Shown one piece after another: positions 1 to 10,100 of a stretch of DNA of 64,000 nt. The DNA comes from Myxococcales bacterium. Its GTDB lineage: Bacteria > Myxococcota > Myxococcia > Myxococcales > Myxococcaceae. The first letter of the stretch is position 1. Every line of letters starts with the position of its first letter. The stretch covers positions 1-64,000 of the forward strand of contig JAUXRI010000144.1 in the NCBI GenBank assembly GCA_030681895.1, given 5' to 3'. The notes under the pieces were generated by a model. It was not told the origin of the DNA, made no database searches, and saw only the letters and a list, made by a program, of their open reading frames with translations. The position numbers and the translations under genes were made by a program.

Positions 1-231
1 CTTCATCACGAAGTCGATGACGCTGCCTCCAGCCCGACACCCCAGGCAGTGGAAGACGTTCTTCTTCGGACTCACCACGAAGCTGCCCGTCGTCTCCTCG
101 TGAAACGGGCACAGCCCCACGAGGTTGTCCGGCCCCTGCCGGCGGAGTTCGACTCCCTTCGCCTCGCACAGCCTCACCAGACTCACGTCCCGCTTCAGCT
201 TCTCGAGCTCGACGTCCGAAACACGCGCCAC
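1..231 (-). CDS. CHC2 zinc-finger (DnaG-primase-type) protein, N-terminal part only
   Basis: The 77 visible codons read toward the left edge, where the gene is cut. The protein carries a complete CHC2 zinc-binding motif: Cys41-Pro-Phe-His44, then Cys62-Leu-Gly-Cys65, in the 'GLCPFHEE...FHCLGC' context that binds template DNA in bacterial primases. The GTG start at 231 is preferred because GGGAGG lies six bases upstream. In housekeeping DnaG this finger is followed by TOPRIM and helicase-interaction domains, which would lie outside the window. The N-terminus before the finger is unlike the usual DnaG opening, and the neighbour is an XRE repressor, so this is more likely an accessory primase-like protein of a mobile element or defence locus than the replicative primase. 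That last point is inference. Confidence 0.75.
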   Translation of the reverse strand, partial: MARVSDVELEKLKRDVSLVRLCEAKGVELRRQGPDNLVGLCPFHEETTGSFVVSPKKNVFHCLGCRAGGSVIDFVMK

Positions 232-256
232 GCGGTGCCTCCCGGAAACGTGTCAA

Positions 257-289
257 GCGCGCCGAAGCCGTTTTCGGCTTGTCGCGCGC
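257..289. repeat. imperfect inverted repeat between divergent genes
   Basis: GCGCGC, two bases, AAGCCG, a TTTT loop, CGGCTT, three bases, GCGCGC. The palindrome sits in the space between the CHC2 gene and the XRE regulator, close to a possible -10 element. It could be an operator for the regulator or an RNA hairpin; nothing in the sequence decides between them. Confidence 0.6.
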
Positions 290-303
290 GGTTGATGTAA
301 TAT
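271..303 (+). promoter_or_regulatory. possible promoter of the XRE regulator gene
   Basis: A TAATAT hexamer at 298-303 is the only AT-rich -10-like element in this GC-rich gap. No -35 box at normal spacing is convincing (TTGTCG at 279-284 is only 13 bases away). It overlaps the right edge of the inverted repeat at 257-289, which would suit autoregulation. Confidence 0.3.
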
Positions 304-381
304 GTCACCATGGCATTTACGACAAGACGTAGTGAAGCCCGCCCTGAAACCGGACGTACCCTGCCGACTGTCGACGTCGGC

Positions 382-390
382 AAGGAGGAG
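382..390 (+). promoter_or_regulatory. strong Shine-Dalgarno site of the XRE gene
   Basis: AAGGAGGAG ends six bases before the ATG at 397 and decides that start over the upstream in-frame ATG at 310. Confidence 0.8.
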
Positions 391-396
391 TCCGTC

Positions 397-792
397 ATGG
401 CCAAGAAGAGAGTCGTCACCACCATCGAGGGTGCAGCCGCCATCGGCCGCCGCCTCTCCGAGTTCCGCAAGGCCCGAGGCATCACCCAGGTGGAGCTGGC
501 CCAGCGCCTCGACGTCTCTCAGGCCGTCATCTCTCGCTACGAAAGAGGCGACCTGCTCCTTCACGGAGAGCTCATCGCCACCCTCGTCGGCATCCTCCGC
601 GTCTCATCCGACGAGTTGCTCGGCATTCACACCAAGGCTCGCGCGCCGACTGCCCTCGCTCCCGTCATCGACAAGGGCCTCGCTCGGCGCTTCGCGCTCC
701 TCAACGCCCTCCCAAGGCGCGACAAGGAAACCGTCGCCCGCACCATCGACGCCCTCGTCGCTGCTCGCGGTGGGCCTGGGCGCGCCGCGTAA
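397..792 (+). CDS. XRE-family helix-turn-helix transcriptional regulator
   Basis: A 131-residue protein with one lambda-repressor/Cro-type HTH. The stretch from about residue 15 to 70 has the family pattern 'IGRRLSEFRKARGITQ', 'ELAQRL', 'SQAVISRYERG', ending in a leucine-rich helix with 'SSDELLGI'. The C-terminal 60 residues are basic and have no recognised domain. The ATG at 397 is chosen because AAGGAGGAG (382-390) lies just upstream; an in-frame ATG at 310 has no such site. The gene is divergent from the CHC2 zinc-finger gene and converges on the immunity gene, with one base between the two stop codons. It probably represses its own or the neighbouring promoter. The target is unknown. Confidence 0.85.
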   Translation: MAKKRVVTTIEGAAAIGRRLSEFRKARGITQVELAQRLDVSQAVISRYERGDLLLHGELIATLVGILRVSSDELLGIHTKARAPTALAPVIDKGLARRFALLNALPRRDKETVARTIDALVAARGGPGRAA

Positions 793-793
793 G

Positions 794-1177
794 TCAGAGG
801 TCCATCTCGAAGGATACCCGCTGCCCGCGCTTCTCTCGGAGAACCAGCATCTCGGTTGTCCAATCAACGATGATGCTGGATGCCTCCTTGATTGAGCCCG
901 CCCACTGCTTTCTCAATTGCAGCGGACGACGCTCAAGCACGAGTGCAACACGGACTGTCTCTTCGTCGAGTTCAACCACCAGCTCAACAGACCGATCTCC
1001 CCTCCGCTGGTCAGCCTCGTGAACGAGGTGGACCTCCCAAATCGAGAGATAAAGGTCGACGTAGGAGGGAAGTCGAGAAGTGACCAGCTCCACCATTTGG
1101 CCAAACTCACGCGCATTCGGTTGGAACTGGTTCTTCTCGAAATGACCAGCAAGGTCTCGAATTCGATGCGCCGTCAT
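794..1177 (-). CDS. putative immunity protein paired with the Rhs toxin
   Basis: A 127-residue, probably cytoplasmic protein without a signal peptide or membrane segment, following the Rhs gene with a single base between the Rhs stop and this ATG. Small genes directly after the variable 3' end of an Rhs gene are normally the cognate immunity genes, and that position is the main evidence. The sequence alternates a helix-rich start with a beta-rich middle ('SVELVVELDEETVRVALVLE') and ends in acidic residues. I do not recognise a named immunity family. An ATG at 1177 is preferred over an in-frame upstream start at 1201, which would overlap the toxin. The gene and the toxin tip look less GC-rich than the Rhs body, as expected for an exchangeable toxin/immunity cassette. 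Confidence 0.7.
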   Translation of the reverse strand: MTAHRIRDLAGHFEKNQFQPNAREFGQMVELVTSRLPSYVDLYLSIWEVHLVHEADQRRGDRSVELVVELDEETVRVALVLERRPLQLRKQWAGSIKEASSIIVDWTTEMLVLREKRGQRVSFEMDL

Positions 1178-1178
1178 G

Positions 1179-4100
1179 TCAGTCCCCCCAGAGACCACCA
1201 AAGAACTTTCGAGGATTGTCGATCTTCTTTCCTGCTCGATAGAACGTTGTGCGGTCTCGGACTGCTCTGGTGCGCAGAATAAATTGCAGTTCCTGCTCGG
1301 TAACTCGAGTCCCGGCGCTCACGGCGTTCCTAAGGTCCGTACCCTTTCGACTGAACCCATCCAAGTTGAAGTGAATTCGTGTATCAGGGTCGCGGGCAAC
1401 CGCCTTCATGGTCTTGAGACCAACCCAGTCAGTGCCCCACTCCCAATATGGCTTCGCACCCACCTCTTCGGCAAACTCGGCGAGGCGATCGACACGTGCA
1501 GAGATGTTCTTCACGTTCGAGCCAGTTCGTAAACCAATTGGCGTTGTGGAAACCCGCCCGTTCGCGCGGAAGAAGAACCGGTAGCCGAGAGCGATATCAG
1601 TGAGCGGAGCCGTCGAGACTCCTCCTGCTTCGAGTTCGACGCCCATTCCGGCGTACTCGCCAGGCCCGTAAGTGGCCGCGTAGTAGTCGCCAACAGTCGA
1701 CATCTGAGCTTGCGACTCCAACCAGACCCGGTTCTGCACGCTCGCTCGGAATGCAGAGTAGTTGCTCGCCGCCGTGCCGGCCCGGCTCGTGTTGACTGCA
1801 AGCCGCACCTGCGCCTGCAGCACCTCCTTCTCAGTGATGGTCTCGAGCTGCACGAGGCTGCGCGTCGTCGCCAGCTCTTCAGTCGTCGCCTTCGAGAGAA
1901 GCCCAAGCCCCTCAAACGCAACCCCGCCGACTTCACCGGTGAGGTACGGGACTGCGACGTACTCGAGATACATGCGCGCGCTTGTGTCGACTGCCTGCAT
2001 CGAGAATTCCGTCGCGCGCGCCCACTCCCGCTTCCGCCTCCATGCTGTGGCATCCCCCGTCGTCGGCGCGGGCATGTCGGTGATGTACGAGGCCCAGCCC
2101 GCTCGCCAGCGTGCCTCTTCGTTGGCCTTCCATGTGTCTTCGTTGAAGACCGACATCGACCAGAGCCCACGCTCGGCGCGTCGCCAGCGACTGTCGTACT
2201 CGACGCTCTGCCCAAGACTCTCTCGGGCGAAGGCTGACAGCACTTCGGTGCACTCGACGGAATCTGGGCCGAACGCGCAGCGGCCGCTCGGGTCCGTGTA
2301 CCGAGTGGGGTTGCCAGCGGCATACTGCCAGGGGTTCAGCTCATTCGGTGACTGGAGGTAGCTGGCGGCGCCGACGTCATCGCGGGAGAGCCAGGTGCCC
2401 GTGGTTGAATCGAGCCAGCGTCTCTTCGCGTAGGAGAGGCTGAGGGCGTCTTCGACGCGGTGCCCGGTGAAACCGACACTCGAGGCGAGCGGCCCAAAGT
2501 TGGTGCCCAGCGCAGAACGCGCACCCCACGAAGAGAAGCGCGCGTCGTTGGTGCCAGAGGCATTCGTCTGACTGACGACACTGCCAAGGCCGTCGTGCGC
2601 GAAGACGTTGGGCCCGTCTCCGACTCGGTAGCCTGCGACTGTCTCAGTGAGATTGTTGTCCTCTGCAACTTCGTCCTCACCGTTGCTTCCTCCCCACGTC
2701 CAGTTCCGCGTCGTGACGACGGGTGGGCCGGTAATCGGCGTCATCGACACCTGCGCACGGCGGCGCATGCCCAGGCCGTCGTATTCGTACTGCGCTGCCA
2801 GCGTCGGCAGTCCCGGGCCGCTCGAGTTCGCCGTCACGAGGCGTCCATCGACATCCCAGCCATACCCGGTCGTGACTCCGCCCTCGGTCCTCGAAGTCAC
2901 CTGTCCTCGAGCGTCGTGGACGTATGCGACGTCGGGAACTCCCGACACCTGGTCCACCACTCGCTCGAGTGTGCCGTCATCAGGCCGGTACTGGTATTGC
3001 TGCCACTTCGTTGGATTCGGGGTGTTGAAGGTGACTGGCCATGCCGTCCCAGAAGGCCAGGCCTTCGCCTCATCCTTCGTCCCATCAGCCTTCAGCTTCC
3101 AGCCCTCGACGTGCCCATCCCACTCCAGGGTTGCAACGAGTCGGTCTGCGTCGTCGTAGACAAACTGTCGAGTTCCGGCCAGAGCGCTCGTCCCAGTGAC
3201 CAGTTCTTCCGTCCGGTTTCCTCGTTTGTCGTATTCGTACGACGTCGTTCTGCCCGGCGATGCAACAGCAGTCAGCCACCCTCGTCCGTCGTAGCTGAAC
3301 GTCTCGCCGCCCAGTTTGGTGAGCCGTTGACCTCCCGGCTCCCACTCCACGAGCGTGCTTCCCCAAGGCCCGTTGTTGACTGCGCTGAGTCGTCCGTTGC
3401 CGTCGTAGGCGTAGGTCAGCGCCCCCCTCGAAAGGACTCGCCTGGTGCCAACCGCATAGCCGTACCCCACCGTTGCAAGCCCGCGCACGACTCCCGTCAG
3501 CCGATGCGAGGGGTCGTATGCGAAGGCCTGCGTCTGTGGCGCCCCTGCACTTCTCACCTCATCGACGCCGACGAGCGAGTCCCAGCCGTCCCAACGCATC
3601 GTCTTGGCGGTGATTCCAGGGCCGGTCGATCCCGACGGGAAGTGCTGCACGTGCGCCGCTCGGCCGCGTCCGTCCACCAGCGTCGTCCGCGTTTCGCCAG
3701 GGTTGGGCAGCGTCTCAAGCGACGCCCCAGCCCCGTAGGCGTACGTCCAGGTTCTCGCGCCGTACTTGTGGCTCGTCATGCGCCCGAGTCCGTCGGCGTA
3801 GTCGAATGTCTCCTCGGGCCGGCCCGGCACGGACACCTTCGTCAGGCGAAGGAGGCCGTCGTACTCGTACGTCGAAGTCAGCCCTCCAGGCAGCGTGACG
3901 CTTCTCAGCTCGCCTCTCGGTCCGTAGCTCCGCTGCGTCTCCGTCTGGTCGGTCGTCCCGGCTCCGAGGCGAATGAGCGTCGGTCGGCCAAGGTCGTCGT
4001 AGGTTGTTTCTGTCGTCGTCGAGTCTGCTGCGTCGTTCGTGTCCGCCAGCTTCTGACTCGTGGGCAGGCTTCTCCTCTTCGTTCCCCCCAACTCAAACTC

Positions 4101-7100
4101 GTAGGTTGTTGTGGCGGTTCGCCCGTCTGGCATCTCCACCGACGAGACAAGGCCTCGGCCGTTGTAGACGTACGACGTGCGCTCGAGCGGAACTCCGAAG
4201 CGCTCCTCAATCAGTCGCCCATCGATTCCGTAGAAGAACTCGCGAATTGCTGGGCGCGCATCTGCACTGTCGACGACCTTTATTCGGCCCAGGCCGTCAC
4301 GACTCCATCTGTCCTCCACCACACCAACGCGATGGAGAATGGCGTTCCCAAGTCCGTCGTAGTCCCATGCCTCGGTCGGCGCCGTGCCCTCAGACCAGGA
4401 GTGCGACACGAGGGCTGACCGTCCGCTCCATGCGGTCTGATTCGAGTAGTCGTAGGAGCGCGCCCCCGACTGCCACGTCTCTCGAGCCCTGATTGGCCTT
4501 CCTTGCCCGTCCCAGTCGCGCTCAATCACCTGCAGCCAGGTCGTCCCGTCTCTGACTTCGACTCGATTCGCGCCGCTCCCGTTGTACGTCGTGGAGGTCA
4601 CGCGCTCGGTTGAGCCAGCGTGTTGCCTCACCTCGACGACTTGCCCTCGGCCGTTGAAACGTCGCTTCGTCACGCGCGCATCTGCGCTCGCCAGCGGAGC
4701 CGGTGCGAACTCGTGAACCCAGCCGTCTCCGGGGTAGGCGTACGTCCACTCGGATGAAGGGGGGCTCAGGTTCGCCTCGGTGCGCTTCACCAACCGGCCT
4801 GCAGCGTCGTGTTCCGTCACCACCTGGGCGCCAAGCGGCTTCGTCACCGTTGTGTTCAGGTTGAGCTCGTCGCGAACGAAGGTCGTCACGTTGCCGGCTT
4901 CGTCCGTCTCCGACAGCAGGGCGCCCGGGCCGTCGTACCGCCACGTGCGCGTCGCGCCGTCGGGGTGAACGAGCTTCACCATTCGTCCAAGAGCGTCGTA
5001 CTCGTACGACGTCGTGGCAGGGTTTCCGCTGATGGTCTCGGTGCGCGACAGCGACCTGCCCCGAACGTCAACGACGAGGGTCTCTGTCTCAGGAGTGCCG
5101 TTATCGACGATGCGAGTGACGGTCACCGTCGTCTTCCGCGAAGGCGCGTCCGTGTAGCCACGCGTCTCGACGACACGCATGGTGTTGCTTCCAGAGGGGA
5201 ACGCTCTCTCGTAGCGCGTCGGTCGGCCGAGCACGTCCTTGTACTCCCACGACTCGGTGACACCCGAGACGCTCTCGAACCTCGTCTTGAGCCGACCGGC
5301 GGAGTCGAACGTTTGCTTCACGTTCACCTCGTCACCAGACGGTCCGCTGCGCTTGAGGGTGTCCGGCAAGCCCAATGCGTTCGATGTCACCTCGTACGCC
5401 TTCGTGCCAACGGATGTCTTCGTCGCGTAGCCGCTGAGGTCCGTCGAGGTCTTCACGAAAGAGGCGCCTGCGTCAGGGGCCTCGGCACCCGAGTTCCGAC
5501 CGGCTAGGTCCCGCGCCATCCGCATCTCGGCTCCGAGGACGTCGACCTCGGAGGTCACGCGCTGCATATCGTCCCGCTTGACCGCTCGGACAGTGATGCT
5601 GGGCCCGCCGCTAAAAGATACACGCTCTGCCACGAAGGCGCCGGTGCCCGACTCGTACTCGAATTGATGAATCGCACCGCGAGCGTCGCGCTTCTCGACA
5701 ACGCGACCTGCGTCGTGTGCGTAGGTCTCGAAGGCGAGCGCGTTCGTTGCGCCAAACGTCCATTCCGAGCGCGTCACCAACCCATCGACTGTCGTCGTCG
5801 CGGTCCGGTAGCCACCGTCCGCGCCAATGCCGTCGTATGTGCGCGTGACGGTGAGCCCGTTGTCGCGAAGCTCGTAGCCGGTGCGTACCGTTTCGTCAGG
5901 GCTCCCTTCCGCGAGGCCAGCCCCCTTGGTGGTCCGCGTCAGTTCCCTGCCCAGCGCGTCGTAGGTGATTCTGGTTTCGGCACCCGTTTGCTGGTCCACG
6001 CTCGAGGTCATTCGACCGTAGGTGTCGTAGGTCATCCTTCGGGTCAGCGTCGTCAGCGCCTGTGGGCTTGCCCCGGGCAACGTCAACGTCAGTTCGGTGG
6101 GGAGGCCCGTGAGCGTGTCGAAGGCCGTGACTGACACCACCCTGCCTTCGTCGTTTGTCCACTGCTTGAGGCGATGCTGCGTGTCGTACCCACTCGTCGC
6201 GTTCGCCGTGAACGAGATGAACGGCCCTCCCGTGCCTTCGACCTTCTCCTCAGTCACATCGCCTGAATTCGGCTCGACTGTCGTGGTCGACCTGGTCGCC
6301 TCGCGAGTACTTCCGGGCGCGACGGGTTCGGTGACTCGTTGCGCATGCGCGAACCGGTCATCGAGGTAGTCGGTCGTTGAAGCGTTGCCCTGCACGATGA
6401 CTGCCACGTCCGGATCTGGAGCTGAATACTGAGGAACAACGAATTGCTCGTTCGACCGCAGTCGCGCGTCGAACCCCGGTTTCGTGGCAACGTTTGTGGA
6501 GTCAGTCTGCAAAGCGGGTCGAACAAGCCCATCGCCGTCCTTCTGGCTCGACCACAACCCGAAGACCTTCGTCGGTCCCGTCTTCGTCTCCTTTGACGCC
6601 CCGTAGTCGCTCAACTGGAAGAGCGTCGTCTCTCCAGTCGCAGCGCGGAGTTCACGGACTGGCCCTGGTGTCAGGACGTGAGGAACGCCCTGCTGACCCG
6701 GCTCGGTGAATCTGGCGACGAACTCGGCGCCGCGGACGTGGGCCATGTTCGTCAGCGGAGATGCGACGCTCGTACGCTCGTACGCAGCTTTCCACTGGTC
6801 CTGACGTGCCCCACCGTCGGAAGGGGCGAGCCGGAGCACTGCCTTGACCACTTCGTTTGACTCTTCGAAGGCCGCAATGCCTGCACTTGCCGGAGACAGG
6901 TAGCCGTAGGACCACTCCTGCTCATTCGCGCCATCGGTCGACCGCGTCGCTCCGGTGAGCGAGTACGAGCCCGCGTCTCGCGCAAAGGACACGCTCGCGA
7001 CATCACCCTGCCCGCTCTTGAGAACAACCCGCTTCAAAGGCTTCAGGCCCCAGACCCGAGCAGCAGCCTTCACCTGCGAGGGGACTCCGTCGGCCATGGC

Positions 7101-10100
7101 CTCGTACTCGAACTTCCATTCGAGGCCACCGTCGACGCCCTGTCGGTAGACCCGGTCGACCCGGCTGGTCGCTCGCTCGTACGTAATGGTCTGCCAGTTG
7201 TCGGCGAGCTCTCCGAACCACACAGCGTCCGTCGCACTCGGCATGACGCCTGCGCCGTCATCAATCCCGGCGAGGAACCAACGCCGCTGAAGCACTTCGC
7301 TCCCGCCGTCGATGAACTCGGCCTTGCGCGCGCCAACGGCTTCTCGCGTGCCTTCATCCAGACCGACCTGGTGGCGGAACAGCAGCCTTCGGCCTGACAC
7401 ATCGGTGAGAACGAATGCGCGCAACGTGTCGCCACCGTCGGTCGGCGTCTGCGAGAACCGCTGGAGGGTGGCGCCGTGTGTGCCGTCGTTGAAGCACTGG
7501 CCCGCGGTTCGTGGCGCGCCGAAGGGCAAGCTGAACGAGCAATCGACGAACTGGTACGCCGTCATGCCAATCGTCGCCACATAGCGACCGGGTCCTTCTT
7601 CGTAGAGCTCCGCTTCGAAGGGATGTCGCCAGCCGACACCGAGAGCGCCAGGCAGGTTGTTCTGGTTGTTGTAGCTGCGCGTGAAAGCCATCACGGACGG
7701 GGAGTACGGGACAGCGAGGTCGGTGTGGTCGAAGGCGAGGCGGCCGGTCGTCACCGAGACGGGCCCGACCTCGGGTTGAGCCCACGCGCTGGAGTCGAAT
7801 GACTCGAACCGACCTCGAGGGGTACCGAGAAGCAGAGGAGGCGGTTGCGGACCAGCACTTGCGTTCTGAAAGAGCCGAAACACTGGCTTCGCCGGCTGGG
7901 CGACGGAGTCGTGGGACTCAGGCACCGCATAGTCTTCCGGCAGGAGCGCCGCGAAGATTGCAGTCCCATCAGGGCCCATCGGAGCTGCGATTCCAACAGC
8001 GCTGAGCGACGCGCCTGACTCGACCGAGACAATCTTGAAGCGTTGGTCCTCGCGCCGAATGACGGCGCTCGCGAAGACCCGGCTGCAGGTGGCGTCGCTG
8101 CAGAGGCGCGCCGTCGCGTTGGTGTTGTTGGGAATCTCGGCCTGCCGGACCGGGAACGAGGCAATGGGCCGGATCGTCGTTTGCCGACTCTTTGCGTTGG
8201 TCGAACCAACGTTTGTCGACTCCTTCAAAGTGTACAGACTGTTCGTCGCGACAATGTCGGTCCGTCGCGTCAGCCCGTAGAAGTTGGTCCTCCACAAGAC
8301 GTTCTCGGCGTTCCCTGCGAGGTAGAGCTCGAGGTAGACGATGTCGTTGGCCGCGAGCACGTCTTCAACGGCGTCAGCGTCACACTGGCCTCGAATCGTC
8401 TGTCCTGCCGGGTCGTAGCGGACGTCGCATTCTTGCCCGAAGGCGTCCGACCCAAGCCGGACTCTGAAGTCGCGAAGAGGCTGCTGGGCTCGGGACTGAG
8501 TCACGGGCCCGACGAGGGCTGCGGTGAAGCGGTAGGCGAGGTCACCCTCCTCCGCTCGCGGTGTGCCGTCGCCGGTAGACGTGGTGAGACTTCTCGTCCC
8601 AAATGACGTCGTCGCCACGGCCCCAGCATCGAGCTCGACCACGCGGAACTCGTGTTCGCGTGTCGCGTCGAAACGCTCGACGATGACGGCTCCCGGCTCG
8701 TACGAGCGGTAGACCGTCTTCAAGCCGATGCCGCGTGTTGGAATCGAACCGCCATCGAGCTTTTCGCTGAAGAACGGCGCAGGCGGCGGCGAGGACAGCG
8801 TGCGGTTGCCGACACCTGGCGCAACTTCACCGAACTGCGATTGCCCAACGGCGTGCACGTAGTACGAGGCCGCGCTCAAGTTCGCGAGCGTCACAGCGGC
8901 ACCGCTCACGAAAATCGTCTGTGAGACTTGAACGATGTTGCTCTGCTGCCCGGGCCTGATTGGGAAGGTCTCAACGACTGGCGCTTCGATGGCCGAGCCC
9001 GTCCATCTCGCGAGTTGGCCGTAGATGGGCGCGACGCCCTTCGGCATGTCGACGATGCGCGGCACGTTGCCAAGGCAGACGTTCCAGGAGGCATCGGGAG
9101 CTCCCGGAGGCAGGTCCCCGCACGGAACCTCGAGCGGGAGACCCCGTCTACCGACATCCACAAGTGCACCTGCGTCTGGGCGACCCGCATCAGCTTCACC
9201 AGCGAGCGTTCCCGCATCGCGCTGTTCGTCGTTGAGCGCCTCGAGAAGCAGTGCTGCGCATGCTGTCCCTCGCTGCTCGATGCACCGTCGGTAGGCCTCT
9301 GGCTCGGTGCGGACACCCCACCGCGTCGCGACAGAGAGGTACGAGTCGCCGGCAAGCGCCATGCCTCCGGTGCGAACGAGGCTGGGCTCCCTGACGACCG
9401 AGTTGACTCCGCTTGTCTTGATTCGCCGACCGACTCGAATCTGGAGTTCGGGTGGGTACAGCGACAAGTCGGTCGGGATGCCGATGTTCTGAACGGTGCA
9501 CGCCGGCAACTGCGCCTCGATGCCGCCGAAGGCTCCGGCCACGTTGATGGGCGGCGTCGTGCAGCCTCCATCGGGGAGGATGGTGCCGGGAAGGACACCA
9601 CCATCTGGCAACACTCCGCTTTCGAACGAGCTGCCCTGGAGTTGGTTGATGGTTGGCACCCGCGTGCGGGTGAGCCCCGCGTAGCCAGTGCGGTAGTTCA
9701 CCGCGACGACGACGAGCGGATCGCCGGCGCGAAGGGTCGCGTTGATGGGACGAGTGGCACCGCAGTTCGCTGCGAAGAACGCATTGCCTACGCCTGCATC
9801 GAGCGCGTCGAGTTCCCTACAAAAAGCGAGCTGGTTGTTCCGGATGAGAGACTGCGGCCCGAGCCGAAGCATGGAGTAAGCGGCGGACGCTCCCGCATCT
9901 GATGCGCAGGCCTGGTCAATCAACCGGCCCGGCGCGACGACGGCCACGGGCTCCGAGAGGTCGTCGGCTCTGAAGACGGACACCTCTGTCGTCGCGATGT
10001 CACGCGCGGAGATGGACTCCAACTCGACGTCGCCCGTGTCGTTCCAGCCGAGAGACTCGTCACATCGCAACGGCAGCGGCCGACCCTTGCGGTCGCGGAA

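Noticed and set aside
2460..4418. 652-codon plus-strand frame opposite the Rhs core
   Set aside because: Antisense shadow of GC-rich Rhs codons; Arg/Val/Pro-rich translation without domains, while the minus strand encodes clear YD-repeats.
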